This document shows positions 34,266 to 43,547 of a stretch of 64,000 nt of DNA, one piece after another (the stretch's first letter is position 1; every line of letters begins with the position of its first letter). Position numbers and translations under genes: made by a program. This DNA is from Hwanghaeella sp965227365. Its GTDB lineage: Bacteria; Pseudomonadota; Alphaproteobacteria; UBA8366; Aestuariispiraceae. The DNA lies in the NCBI RefSeq assembly GCF_965227365.1, contig NZ_OZ245754.1:1922001-1986000 (forward strand). Reading direction: 5' to 3'. Under the pieces are notes generated by a model. It searched no databases and was not told the origin of the DNA. It saw only the letters and a program-made list of their open reading frames with translations.

Positions 34266-35369
34266 TTAGCCTTGTTCGTACTTGAACGGCAGCAGACGCG
34301 CATTCCAGTAAGCCTGGTCGGAAATCTTCGACCAAGCGATGGACTGGCGGCGGAAAGCGATGAAGCTTTCGTAGATGCGCTTGCTGATGTCGTCGACCTG
34401 CGCGACTTCGGCAACCACCTGACCGGAGGCCTCACCGATCGCGTTCAGGACGTCTTCCGGCATTTGACGCATTTGGACGCCATGCTTCTTGACCAGCGTG
34501 GTCAACGCGTCGTTGTTGCGGGCGTTGAATTCGGCGTAGGAACGGTTGTTTTCGCCCGCGGCGCAAGCCTGGACGAGCGCCTTGTCGGCGTCGGAGAAGC
34601 TCTTCCAAACGTCACCGTTGATGCCGACGGCCAGCGACGAACCCGGCTCATGGAAGCCCGGCCAGTAGTAGTACTTGGTGACCTTGTAGAAACCGAAGGC
34701 GAGATCGTTCCAGGGACCGACCCATTCGGTGGCGTCGATGGCGCCCGACTGCAGCGACGGGAAGATTTCCCCACCCGGCAGCGCAATCGCGGAGGCGCCG
34801 ATGCGGCGAAGGACTTCGCCACCAAGGCCCGGCATACGGATTTTCAGGCCCTTGAAGTCTTCCAGGGACTTGATTTCCTTGTTGAACCAGCCGCCCATCT
34901 GGACCCCGGTGTTGCCGCAAGGCAGGCCCTTGATGTTGAACTGCTCACCCAGTTCGTCCCACAGTTCCTGACCGCCGCCGTAGTAGATCCAGGCGTCGAT
35001 TTCGTTGGCGGTGAAGCCGAAGGGAACCGCGGTGAAGAAGTTGTAGGCCTTGTGCTTGCCCTGCCAGTAGTACTCCGCGCCGTGATACATGTCGGCGGCG
35101 CCGGTGGAGACGGCGTCGAAGCTTTCGAACGGCGGAACCAGTTCGCCGGCGGCGAACAATTTGACCGTCAGGCGGCCATCCGTCGCGGCGGTCACGCTGT
35201 CAGCGAAGCGCTGCGCGCCGGTGCCGAGGCCCGGGAAGTTCTTCGGCCAGGTGGTGACCAGTTTCAGCTCGCGCTTGCCCTGCGCGATGGCCGGAGAGGC
35301 GAGGGTGGACACCGCAGCGGCGGCGCCGGCGACGGCAGTCGCGCCCTTCAGAAATTGACGACGTTTCAT
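34266..35369 (-). CDS. dctP: TRAP transporter substrate-binding protein (TakP/DctP type), Tat signal
   Basis: A 367-residue periplasmic binding protein. The N-terminus MKRRQFLKGATAV is a twin-arginine signal, with cleavage likely after SPAIA. The mature protein shows the TakP-like pattern: VTTWPKNFPGLGTGAQRFAD, AAGELVPPFESFDAVSTGAADMYHGAEYYWQGKHKAY, NTGVQMGGWF and GGEIFPSLQSGAIDATEWVGPWND. Relatives bind 2-oxo acids, lactate or similar carboxylates with a metal ion; the exact ligand is not known. First gene of the dctPQM operon. Confidence 0.93.
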   Translation of the reverse strand: MKRRQFLKGATAVAGAAAAVSTLASPAIAQGKRELKLVTTWPKNFPGLGTGAQRFADSVTAATDGRLTVKLFAAGELVPPFESFDAVSTGAADMYHGAEYYWQGKHKAYNFFTAVPFGFTANEIDAWIYYGGGQELWDELGEQFNIKGLPCGNTGVQMGGWFNKEIKSLEDFKGLKIRMPGLGGEVLRRIGASAIALPGGEIFPSLQSGAIDATEWVGPWNDLAFGFYKVTKYYYWPGFHEPGSSLAVGINGDVWKSFSDADKALVQACAAGENNRSYAEFNARNNDALTTLVKKHGVQMRQMPEDVLNAIGEASGQVVAEVAQVDDISKRIYESFIAFRRQSIAWSKISDQAYWNARLLPFKYEQG

Positions 35370-35656
35370 GGACTTAAATCTCCCAGTTATCGATTCAGGT
35401 TTGTTGAGCCGGTTTGCCCGAGACCCGCGATACAGTGGCAGGATATGGAACCCTTCCCCCAGTACATTGTGGATGTTTGCTCAACACTCACCTGACTGAA
35501 GGTTTATACGGATTTTACAGAGTTCGGCAACAGAAGAGCCGCCCCGGAACCGTCGGTCGACATGCTGTTTATTGCTCAAGCGCCAACGCCCGGACAACTT
35601 TTTGTGGGGTGTGGTGAGCCGGCGTGAAACATTGGGTCGTTTCCGGGGCTGGTGCC

Positions 35657-36385
35657 CTATTCGGGTGTATCGACCCTGCGCCATCCCGCTTGGCCGAATT
35701 CTTCGAGCGGACTGAAGCGCCGCTTGTAGGCCATCTTTTGACTGTCGGCGATCCAGAAGCCGAGATAGACGTGGTTCAGGCCCAATCGACGGGCTTCCTC
35801 GACCAGCCATAGGATCATGTAACTGCCCAAGCTTCGGCTATTCATGTCCGGATCAAAGAAGCTGTAGACCGCTGAGAAACCGTCGCGGAGTTTGTCCGTA
35901 AGGCAGGCGGCGATGAGTGCGCCGTCCGGCGTTCGGAATTCCACCAACCCGGTATCGACGGGACTGGCGGTCACAAGATTGACGTAGTCGCGGGCCGTCA
36001 TGTTGGCCATGTCGCCATCGCCGTGCCGGCTCTCGACATAACGCCGGAACAGGTCGAACTGTTCTTCACTGACCCGCGCGCCAACATCCTTCGCGGTCAG
36101 GTCGATGTTGTTCTTGAGTATACGACGCCAGGATCGGGAAAAGTCGAACTCCTTCGCGACGATCCGGACCGGGACGCAGCTGCTGCAGCCCGTGCAGACT
36201 GGTCGATACATGATGTGATGGGAGCGGCGGAAACCGGCTTCGCCAAGGCGTTCGAACACATCCTGTGCGCCGGGCCCGGATAATTCCGTAAACAATTGCT
36301 GTTCCATCCGACCGGGCAAATAAGGGCAGGTCATCGGCGCGGAGCGATGAAACAGGATCGGGTCGAGAGTTCTTTGGATCGACAC
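35657..36385 (-). CDS. bpt: Aspartate/glutamate leucyltransferase Bpt (arginyl-transferase family)
   Basis: A 242-residue aminoacyl-tRNA protein transferase that adds leucine to N-terminal Asp or Glu and so sends proteins to ClpAP (bacterial N-degron pathway). The N-terminal Cys set is present: Cys20 in TCPYLPGRMEQQLF, and Cys64, Cys67 and Cys70 in CTGCSSC. The catalytic GNAT-like half has SFFDPDMNSRSLGSYMILW and YLGFWI. It is at the usual family length. Confidence 0.94.
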   Translation of the reverse strand: MSIQRTLDPILFHRSAPMTCPYLPGRMEQQLFTELSGPGAQDVFERLGEAGFRRSHHIMYRPVCTGCSSCVPVRIVAKEFDFSRSWRRILKNNIDLTAKDVGARVSEEQFDLFRRYVESRHGDGDMANMTARDYVNLVTASPVDTGLVEFRTPDGALIAACLTDKLRDGFSAVYSFFDPDMNSRSLGSYMILWLVEEARRLGLNHVYLGFWIADSQKMAYKRRFSPLEEFGQAGWRRVDTPE

Positions 36386-36559
36386 GGATTAATGCCTAGG
36401 TATTTGTTATCATTCAGGTAAAGCCTGTGCCTTATACGCCTCGGCCAAACGGTAGCAGGTCCGGCGTACGATGACCATTATGCTTTTCAAATGTTCCGTG
36501 TTGCAGGTTTCGTGCCCGGTCGGGGCAAACGAATTGCGGATCCGCGCGCAACCGCCGCG

Positions 36560-37075
36560 TCAGCCGCGGATGATTTTCGTTCCGCTCAAGATATCGTGCA
36601 GGCAACGGCCCCTGTCGTCGAAGAGACACCACAGCAGCAGCAACCCCGATGTTGCCAATGTCAGATAGAATAGGGCGGTCAGGATCAATGCCTGAAGCGC
36701 GTCCGGCCGTGATCCGTCAACTTCACGCACCACTTTGATTCCCAGGGCCCGCATGCCCAGAGTGCCCTGTGACGAAGATGCGATCATACCTGTATGATAG
36801 AGGATCGGCAGCACTGGGATAACCGCGAATAAAGCCGGTGTCAGGGTGAAGAGCGACATGGCGCTGAAGATAAGGGCAAGGGGCCAGAGCAACATCAAAA
36901 GGGTGAAGTCGATCGCATAGGCGACGACGCGCCGGCCGACTATCCCCTCGGTTTCGGCGATTTCCCGCTGATGTTTGGTATCGGTGGTGTTTCCCAGGTT
37001 GAAGCCGGACCCGCCGGGTCCGCCGAGTCGGTCAGGTTCGTCCTGGTTCGGGTTGGGAAGACTGCGCTCGCTCAG
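36560..37075 (-). CDS. RDD family membrane protein with non-standard start (CTG?)
   Basis: An RDD protein with three membrane helices. The conserved first Arg and Asp (GRRVVAYAIDFTLL) and second Asp-Arg region (FDDRGRCLHDILSG) are in one frame. The first ATG/TTG in frame (36895/36898) lies after the Arg and Asp, inside the first helix, so it cannot be the true start. Upstream to the in-frame stop there is no ATG, GTG or TTG. CTG at 37075 has GGAGG five bases upstream. Alternatively ATG 37089 would serve if the run of six C (minus strand, 37080-37075) contained one more base. So either a CTG start or a frameshift. Confidence 0.72.
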   Translation of the reverse strand: MSERSLPNPNQDEPDRLGGPGGSGFNLGNTTDTKHQREIAETEGIVGRRVVAYAIDFTLLMLLWPLALIFSAMSLFTLTPALFAVIPVLPILYHTGMIASSSQGTLGMRALGIKVVREVDGSRPDALQALILTALFYLTLATSGLLLLWCLFDDRGRCLHDILSGTKIIRG

Positions 37076-37177
37076 GGGGGCCTCCGCATGCTGCTGGTTT
37101 ATCTGTACGCGCCGCTATGTGCTTAGACATGGTAACGGTCGGGCCGTCGCACAACCCGACAGGATTCCCGTATCGGT

Positions 37178-38119
37178 CTATTCAAGTGCGGGCGGACCAG
37201 GCGTGTTTTCGAAGATCGACGGCGGTGTCGTCGCACTTGTGCCGTAAACGGGATCGGTCGCCATACGGAGCATGATGACGGCAAGCCTGCGGTTTTCTGG
37301 GGCGTCAGGGGCCTCTGGATTGGCCATGTCGCTGGCGCCCTTACCGATCACCGTTTCGAACTTCTGAACCGGGACCCCGTAAGCCACCAGGGCGCGCCTG
37401 GCCGCATTGGCGCGTTGCAGGGACAGTTCCCAGTTCTCCAAAGGCTGGCTCTCTTCACCCGTATGTCCGTGGATCGTTATCAAATTCGGCAGGCGGGTGA
37501 TGAACTGCGACATTAGTTTCAGGGCGAGACGCGCGTTTTCCGTCAACTTGTCCGACCCTTCGTCGAAACTCGACTGCGCGTCGTGGTCGATGACCTGAAT
37601 GCTGAGGCCTTCCTCGACGATTTCGACCTTCAGGGATCGTTTCAGGTCCTCCAACTCCGGGGGCAGTTCGTCGATCGACGATTCCAGAATTTCCTTGATC
37701 CTGGTGAAGGTCTGTTCTTCCGCTTGCGCATCGACGCGGCCGACATCGCCGGAACTGACCTCCTGTTCGCGCCCGGATGCCTCGTTACCCGTATCCAGAT
37801 TGGTCTGGGAGGCGGAGTCGGAATCAAGAAACGCCTGGGTAGAGGTGACCTCCATGGGGCCGGGATCATTCGCGGTAGCCCCGCCGAAAATCCCGCCGGA
37901 CCCGCTGGTGCTGGGCGTCGTGCGCAGTGTTGGTTGGAAATAGTTGGCGAGCCCTTCCTTCACTTCTTCCGACGTCGCGTTCAGCAGCCAGAGCAGCAGA
38001 AAAAAGGCCATCATGGCGGTCACGAAATCGGCATAGGCGATCTTCCAGGCGCCGCCATGCGCGCCCGGTTCCTGAATCTTGATCTTCTTGAAGATGATGT
38101 TGTCGTTGTTATCGGCCAT
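37178..38119 (-). CDS. motB2: MotB-like flagellar stator protein, divergent paralogue
   Basis: A 313-residue MotB-type protein: N-terminal GGAWKIAYADFVTAMMAFFLLLWLL, with the proton-carrying Asp of the stator, then a linker and an OmpA-like peptidoglycan-binding domain (about 165-295). In that domain the usual HTD motif reads HTGEES, so the Asp that grips diaminopimelate is missing, although the later Arg (LQRANAARRAL) is kept. It follows the other motB by 18 nt. It may be an auxiliary or differently anchored stator subunit. Confidence 0.88.
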   Translation of the reverse strand: MADNNDNIIFKKIKIQEPGAHGGAWKIAYADFVTAMMAFFLLLWLLNATSEEVKEGLANYFQPTLRTTPSTSGSGGIFGGATANDPGPMEVTSTQAFLDSDSASQTNLDTGNEASGREQEVSSGDVGRVDAQAEEQTFTRIKEILESSIDELPPELEDLKRSLKVEIVEEGLSIQVIDHDAQSSFDEGSDKLTENARLALKLMSQFITRLPNLITIHGHTGEESQPLENWELSLQRANAARRALVAYGVPVQKFETVIGKGASDMANPEAPDAPENRRLAVIMLRMATDPVYGTSATTPPSIFENTPGPPALE

Positions 38120-38137
38120 GCCGTTACTCTATCACCT

Positions 38138-39043
38138 TCACCCGTTGTCGCCTTGCGGCGGCTCTCGCAGCAGCAGGATGGATATTCGGCGGTTGCGAGG
38201 CGCGTCCGGTTCCTGTGTGTCGAGCAATTCCGTGTCCGCGCGACCGACGATCCGCTGGAAACGCTCCAGGGGCAGCCCCGCGTCGACCAACCATCGTTGT
38301 GCCGCGGCAGCCTGATCGGCGGTCAGTTCCCATTTGGTATAGGCCGGCGATATGGAACGGTAATTCGACCCGTCGGTATGGCCGGTGATGGCAATGTCGT
38401 TCGGCAATTCGGCAATGATCGATCCAACCAGGGCCAGCAAGCGTTTCGCATAGCTGGTGAGCCGGTCGCTTCGGCCTTCGAACATGGACCGCTCGCGCTG
38501 ATCGAGGATCTGGATATCCAACCCTTCCGGGGTCGGGGTCATCAACAGGCTTTCCTGCAAAGCGGCCAGTTCCGGCGCTTCCTGCAAGGATTGCTGGATC
38601 TGCGCCATCGCGATCTCGATTGCCTCATCGTCCTTTTCCGGGGTTTTTGTCCGGCCGGATTCGGGATTGGCTTCGATCGGGCTCTTGCGTTCCTCACCGG
38701 ATTCCTCGCCAGCGGCCTCATCGCCGAAAGTCGGGATCTGGGTGGTGATCTTCGGGCGTGCCGACGCCGACCGCAAAGCGCCTTCCGCCATGACTTCCAA
38801 GCCTTTCAAGGCTTCGCCGATGCCGGTTTTCTCTTCCGATACGTTAACCGGGGCGAAGAAATCGGAAATCCCTTCCATCTGTTCTTCGGTGGTGGCATTC
38901 AGCAGCCAAAGTAACAGGAAGAAGGCCATCATCGCGGTGACGAAGTCCGCATAGGCAATCTTCCATGCCCCGCCGTGTCCTTCGGCCGGGATCTTCTTTT
39001 TCTTCTTCAGAATAAGCGGTTTGTCTTCGAGCGTATCAGCCAT
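38138..39043 (-). CDS. motB: Flagellar motor stator protein MotB
   Basis: A 301-residue stator subunit with a lysine-rich cytoplasmic start (KKKKKIP), the membrane helix YADFVTAMMAFFLLLWLL containing the proton-binding Asp, and an OmpA-like domain with the canonical GHTDGSNYRS motif. It is the standard partner of the MotA encoded 72 nt upstream. Forms the peptidoglycan-anchored proton channel that drives flagellar rotation. Confidence 0.94.
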   Translation of the reverse strand: MADTLEDKPLILKKKKKIPAEGHGGAWKIAYADFVTAMMAFFLLLWLLNATTEEQMEGISDFFAPVNVSEEKTGIGEALKGLEVMAEGALRSASARPKITTQIPTFGDEAAGEESGEERKSPIEANPESGRTKTPEKDDEAIEIAMAQIQQSLQEAPELAALQESLLMTPTPEGLDIQILDQRERSMFEGRSDRLTSYAKRLLALVGSIIAELPNDIAITGHTDGSNYRSISPAYTKWELTADQAAAAQRWLVDAGLPLERFQRIVGRADTELLDTQEPDAPRNRRISILLLREPPQGDNG

Positions 39044-39115
39044 AAGACCTTGATTGCGCCATTCCGTTCCGTTGGTTCTGCCGCGTCAGGCCGTTGGAAC
39101 GGCCCTTCCGCGCTG

Positions 39116-39979
39116 TTATTGCGGCGCCGGCAGGTTGCCGCATGCCTCTTCGACTTCGGCGAAAGTCGGGCGGTTATGGTGGCCGATCGCCTTGCGGGCG
39201 AATTCCACTGACACCTGCGGCGCGTATCCCTGCAGATGGGCGATGATGCCGGCCTTCATGCAGGTGAAATACGAGGCTTCGTCTTCCATCAACTGTTTGG
39301 CGGCGCTCGCCAGCGGTGCGAACCAACCATAACACAAAAGGATACCCAGGAACGTCCCGACCAGCGCACCGGCGATCAGCCCGCCGAGAACCTCCGGTGG
39401 TTCGCTGATCGATCCCATCGTCTTGATGACCCCGAGCACCGCGGCCACGATCCCGAGGGCCGGGAAGCTTTCCGCCATGTTCGTCAGTGCGTGCCCGATC
39501 GCGTGGTCGTCCTGGTGATGGAGATCCAGTTCCTGATCCATCAGATCCGAGATTTCATGCGGATTGTCGGACCCCAAGGTGAGCAAGCGCACATAGTCGC
39601 AGAAAAACTCAGTGGCGTGATGGTCGTGGTGGAACTTCGGAAACTCCGCGAACAGCGTACTGTCATGCGGATTTTCCACATGCGCTTCGAGCGCCAATGC
39701 GCCTTTCTGTTTCATAAGCTTGAAGACTTGATACTGCATCGTCAGCAGTTCCAAGTAATCCGCCTTTTTGTATTTGGGACCCTTGAACACCGCGCCGAGC
39801 TTGCCAAAGGCGCTCTTCACGACGCGGATCGGGTTTGAGATGATGAAGGCCGAAATACCCGAACCGAAGATGATAACCACTTCGAACGGTTGGTTCAGAA
39901 CCGCCAGCTTGCCGCCCATCGCGACATAACTGCCGATAACGCACCCTACAACGGCCACCATGCCGATAATCGCGAACAT
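39116..39979 (-). CDS. motA: Flagellar motor stator protein MotA
   Basis: A 287-residue four-helix stator protein. Features are the N-terminal helices (FAIIGMVAVVGCVIGSY), the large cytoplasmic loop with charged residues that contact FliG, and the paired C-terminal helices with PALGIVAAVLGVIKTMG and GALVGTFLGILLCYGWFAPLA. It is first in the motA-motB-motB2 operon. Confidence 0.95.
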   Translation of the reverse strand: MFAIIGMVAVVGCVIGSYVAMGGKLAVLNQPFEVVIIFGSGISAFIISNPIRVVKSAFGKLGAVFKGPKYKKADYLELLTMQYQVFKLMKQKGALALEAHVENPHDSTLFAEFPKFHHDHHATEFFCDYVRLLTLGSDNPHEISDLMDQELDLHHQDDHAIGHALTNMAESFPALGIVAAVLGVIKTMGSISEPPEVLGGLIAGALVGTFLGILLCYGWFAPLASAAKQLMEDEASYFTCMKAGIIAHLQGYAPQVSVEFARKAIGHHNRPTFAEVEEACGNLPAPQ

Positions 39980-40075
39980 GGGTTCTCCCTAGTCGGACCT
40001 GCCCAATAACTTGCAAGAATTAAATGACGAGGCTTGATTCGTCTATCTTTTTACACCGATTTACTGCCTTCTACA

Positions 40076-40900
40076 TCAAAACCGCCAAACATGCAGGTGA
40101 GTTTCTCGTGAGTCACCAACGAGAACTACTTCGTCGGAAGTATCGTCGGGATCGGTAAAAGTATTACTAACAAATACCGAGCCGGGTCTCATTTCTGCAC
40201 GCGCCTTGGCGAGGAGGCGGGCCATCGGTTCGCTGGACAGAAAACAATAGACGGCGTCGTACTGGTGAAGGTCCTCCGCCCAGAGTGACCGATAGACGAT
40301 CGATGCATTTCGCGGGCCCGTCAGTTTCGCCCTCAGCCAAGCGATCGCGAAGACGAGCGGGGCAGTTTCCACGCCGACGACTTTCGCTTCCGGAAAGCGC
40401 CGAGCCAGGGTCATCACTGTCAGGCCGAACCCGCAACCGAGATCGATGATCCGTCCCGAAGGAGCTGCGGCCGTGCCCTGAACGATATCGGCGAGAGCCT
40501 TCTGCGCGACCCGGTTCGTGAGGTAGAGCGGAACGCGCTCCGATCGGACATTCCAGAACAGGCCGGCGAGGAGAGCGAGCCCGACCGGAAATATCCATCC
40601 CGGTACATTTGCCAAAAGGGCGAGTGCGGCGGCCGGCGGGGCGAGCGCGGCGCCCAATGGCCATAGACCGCGTAATCCCAATGCGAATGCGAGAACAGCC
40701 GCGGCCGCAGAACCGGCCGCCGTCGCGACCCAGCCGGGAGGGATCGGCAGGTCGGTCGGCGCATGTCCGGATTTCAGCAGCATGATCGCAGCAGCGATGC
40801 CCGCAAGGGCCGCCAGTAGCAATCGGATCGTCCTGCCGCGCAGGAAGGGCCGGTGCAGCCTGCTGTTGTCGCCGAGCTGTTTTTGGGCGGGTGTTTCCAT
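40076..40900 (-). CDS. Membrane-anchored class I methyltransferase
   Basis: A 274-residue protein with about four N-terminal membrane helices (about 27-125) and a C-terminal methyltransferase domain. Motif I is IIDLGCGFGLTVMTLARRFP, followed by VVGVETAPLVFAIAW. The downstream pattern (IVYRSLWAEDLHQYDAVYCFLSSEPM, AEMRPGSVFVSNTF) resembles the FAM173-like protein at 18728, but with more membrane spans. ATG 40900 is chosen over an upstream TTG. The substrate is unknown. It lies upstream of motA on the same strand, about 100 nt after which motA ends, but probably as a separate unit. Confidence 0.75.
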   Translation of the reverse strand: METPAQKQLGDNSRLHRPFLRGRTIRLLLAALAGIAAAIMLLKSGHAPTDLPIPPGWVATAAGSAAAAVLAFALGLRGLWPLGAALAPPAAALALLANVPGWIFPVGLALLAGLFWNVRSERVPLYLTNRVAQKALADIVQGTAAAPSGRIIDLGCGFGLTVMTLARRFPEAKVVGVETAPLVFAIAWLRAKLTGPRNASIVYRSLWAEDLHQYDAVYCFLSSEPMARLLAKARAEMRPGSVFVSNTFTDPDDTSDEVVLVGDSRETHLHVWRF

Positions 40901-41093
40901 GGTTATCCGTTTCCGCAATGGACAGCGCTTCGCACCGCACCTATACCGGCATCGGACCCGGTTCTTCGGCTGTTCTCTAGGCGCGTTGCGCGGAATCAGT
41001 GTTTAAGGTTCGGCGCGGCGCCGCAAGGCCCATGAACCGGTAACCGGACGGCGGCCGGCCGTTCGGGCGCTTGTTGGTCAGTACGGAGTTGGG

Positions 41094-41585
41094 ATGACTT
41101 TCGATCCACGTACATTCCGCGATGCATGCGGGCATTTCGCGACCGGTGTTGTCGTCGCGACATGTCTGGACGCGCAAGGGGCGCCGGCAGGTGTCACCGT
41201 GAATTCATTCACGTCGGTTTCCCTGGATCCGCCGCTTGTCCTTTTCTGTCTGGATAAAGGTGCCTACAGCCGGAAGGTCTTCGCGAATGTGGAGCGCTTC
41301 GCGATCAATATGTTGTCCGGGGGGCAGCAGGGTCTTTCGACGACTTTCGCGCAATCGCGGTCCGACCGTTTCGAAGGGGTTTCCTATACGGCCGGGCAGG
41401 CCGGTGTGCCGTTGCTCGACGGTGCCCTGTGCCAGTTGGAATGCATCGTAGAGCATCGTTACCCGGGCGGCGATCATGAGATCATCGTGGGGCGGGTTAC
41501 CGACCTGTCGGTCGACCACCCCGAGGAACGCCCGCTGATTTATTACAAGGGGCGATACGATGCCCTGGCGAAACGAAACGGTTGA
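41094..41585 (+). CDS. Flavin reductase (HpaC-like, FMN-binding split barrel)
   Basis: A 163-residue flavin:NAD(P)H reductase domain protein. FMN-binding segments are TGVVVATCLDAQGAPAG, TVNSFTSVSLDPPLVLFCL and ERFAINML; the C-terminus has the YKGRY ending typical of HpaC/short-chain flavin reductases. Such enzymes feed reduced flavin to a partner monooxygenase, but no monooxygenase is next to it, so its partner is unknown. Confidence 0.92.
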   Translation: MTFDPRTFRDACGHFATGVVVATCLDAQGAPAGVTVNSFTSVSLDPPLVLFCLDKGAYSRKVFANVERFAINMLSGGQQGLSTTFAQSRSDRFEGVSYTAGQAGVPLLDGALCQLECIVEHRYPGGDHEIIVGRVTDLSVDHPEERPLIYYKGRYDALAKRNG

Positions 41586-41619
41586 ACAGTCGCCTCGTGT
41601 CGGGTCGGGTTTGAGGGTC

Positions 41620-42183
41620 TTACGGTTCTTCCGATTTCTTCTCCAACGCATTGCCGAAGTTGAACCCCCGGTCGATTCTGGCGAGTTCCTCGGCGGAAGA
41701 TTGCGCCAGCGATTCAACGCTTTGTGAGCTGAAGAAAACCTCTCGCATCAAGGTTTCCGCCGATGTCTGCTGATCCTTGTACTGGGTGTACAAGGCGAAG
41801 GAGAGGGCGGCGAGGCCGGTGATTGTTGTCTGCAACACAGGGGATCGGATCCATTGCAGGGACTCGCCTTCATCGATCTTGTTTTTGAGGATGACGCTGG
41901 CTGACGGCCATAACACGACGAGCCCGGCGGCGACGATGGAAAACCAGAAGAAGATCTTGTTGATCAGGGAATAGCTCCACGCCTTGATGTAGATATCCGT
42001 GATCAGCAGATGCTTCTTGGACGCCTCTCCCCCGGCGTTTTCGGACAGACACTTGGAATATTCAAAGATCAATTCCGCGCTGGTTTGCCTGACGTTATGG
42101 CTGTTGCATTTCGTCGGATCGGCGCTTAGCGCGTGACCCGTCGTCAGAAAAAGGAACGAGACAATGAACAACGCGAACCGCAT
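41620..42183 (-). CDS. Hypothetical exported membrane protein
   Basis: A 187-residue protein with a signal peptide (residues 1-20, ending ALS), two Cys in the N-terminal region (KCNSHN, SKCLSEN) that could form a disulfide, and two membrane helices (about 77-97 and 116-133). The tail is charged and likely helical. GGAAGGAGA precedes ATG 42183; the frame extends further upstream without a ribosome site. I do not recognise the family. Confidence 0.72.
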   Translation of the reverse strand: MRFALFIVSFLFLTTGHALSADPTKCNSHNVRQTSAELIFEYSKCLSENAGGEASKKHLLITDIYIKAWSYSLINKIFFWFSIVAAGLVVLWPSASVILKNKIDEGESLQWIRSPVLQTTITGLAALSFALYTQYKDQQTSAETLMREVFFSSQSVESLAQSSAEELARIDRGFNFGNALEKKSEEP

Positions 42184-42269
42184 GGTTGCTCTCCTTCCGC
42201 TCAAGCGCGCAAGAATAGCGGAAAATGGTACCGCGGTCCAAATTCGTCCTGCCCGGTGCGTCCGGGCGG

Positions 42270-43499
42270 TTAATCCGCGTAGTCCGACAGAAGTTTGGTC
42301 TTGAATCCCGCGGCGTTGAGCCGGGTCAGGATTTCCTGGACGTGGTCGGAATCGCGGGTCTCGACCATGATATCCAATTCCGCATTCTTGACCGGTACGT
42401 CGAAGAACATCCGCTGATGCTGGACTTCGACGATGTTGCCGCCGGTCCGCCCGATATGCTGGGTGACTTGTGCCAATACGCCGGGGGCGTCCTTGATCAA
42501 AACACGAATTCGGACAAGGCGCTGGGCACGGACCATGCCCCGCATCAGGACGCCTGCGAGAATGCGGGAATCGATATTGCTGCCGCAAACGATCAGGCCG
42601 ACTTTTTTTCCGGCAAAGCGCCTGCTTTGGTTCAGAACTGCCGCTAGGGGGGCGGCGCCGGCGCCCTCGGTCACGATTTTACCCGTCTCGAGCATGGTTT
42701 GAACCGCCGCTTCCAGTGACGGTTCGTCGACCAGCAGGAAATCGTCGACCAGCCGTTTGGCGATTTCGATATTGATTTCGCCCGGTGTCTTCACCGCGAT
42801 CCCTTCGGCGATGGTATCGCCGCCCATCTTGGGCTCCATGCCGTGAATGATTTGATACATGGAAGGGTATAGGGCGGCTTCCACGCCGATGATTTTGATG
42901 GAAGGCTTTATGGCCTTGGCGGCCGTGGCGATCCCGCCGATGACCCCGCCGCCGCCGATCGGCACCACGATGACGTCCAGATCGGGAATATCGGCCAGCA
43001 ATTCGAGAGCGATAGTGCCTTGTCCGGCGACGATATAGGGATCGGCATAGGGATGGACGAAGGTCAGGTTTTCCTTTGCCGCCAGTTCCTGTGCGAAAGG
43101 TTCCGCAGCGTTGATGTTGTCGCCATGCAGGATGACGCGGGCACCATGCGCCTGGGTCCGCGCGACCTTTGTGAAGGGCGTACCTTCCGGCATGACGATG
43201 GTTGCCGGAATCCCGAGGCGCTTGGCGTGATAGGCTACGCCCTGGGCATGATTGCCGGCGGACATCGCGATGACGCCGTTGGTTTTTTGATCTTCCGTCA
43301 GGGACGTCAGCTTCACCAGCGCGCCGCGATCCTTGAATGAGCCGGTTTGCTGCAGCGTTTCCAGCTTGAGAAATATCTCCGCGCCGGTGAGGTCGGAAAG
43401 CGGGCCGGATTTATGCACGGGCGTTCTGACGACCTGCCCGTCGATCATCTTGGCGGCTTCGCGGATATCGTCGATCGTTACGACATGTTTTGGATCCAT
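42270..43499 (-). CDS. Threonine ammonia-lyase (threonine dehydratase) with ACT domain
   Basis: A 409-residue PLP enzyme that deaminates L-threonine (and often L-serine) to a 2-oxo acid. The PLP lysine is Lys56 in TGSFKDRGA, the phosphate loop GGGGVIGG is at about 180, and a single C-terminal ACT domain (about 330-405) suggests allosteric control by an amino acid. It is the short TdcB/IlvA type. ATG 43499 has GGGAGG upstream. It lies 48 nt after the penicillin-acylase-type gene on the same strand and may be cotranscribed. Confidence 0.93.
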   Translation of the reverse strand: MDPKHVVTIDDIREAAKMIDGQVVRTPVHKSGPLSDLTGAEIFLKLETLQQTGSFKDRGALVKLTSLTEDQKTNGVIAMSAGNHAQGVAYHAKRLGIPATIVMPEGTPFTKVARTQAHGARVILHGDNINAAEPFAQELAAKENLTFVHPYADPYIVAGQGTIALELLADIPDLDVIVVPIGGGGVIGGIATAAKAIKPSIKIIGVEAALYPSMYQIIHGMEPKMGGDTIAEGIAVKTPGEINIEIAKRLVDDFLLVDEPSLEAAVQTMLETGKIVTEGAGAAPLAAVLNQSRRFAGKKVGLIVCGSNIDSRILAGVLMRGMVRAQRLVRIRVLIKDAPGVLAQVTQHIGRTGGNIVEVQHQRMFFDVPVKNAELDIMVETRDSDHVQEILTRLNAAGFKTKLLSDYAD

Positions 43500-43547
43500 G
43501 ATCTGTCCCTCCCGGCCCAACTGCGTCCGCCCGGCCTGATCGACGGC

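Noticed and set aside
34272..35495. 407-codon open frame opposite dctP
   Set aside because: Antisense to a complete Tat-signal TRAP binding protein; no independent evidence.
36560..36898. RDD protein as a simple 112-residue gene starting at TTG 36898 or ATG 36895
   Set aside because: That start would remove the family's conserved Arg and Asp and half of the first membrane helix, which are coded in the same frame just upstream.
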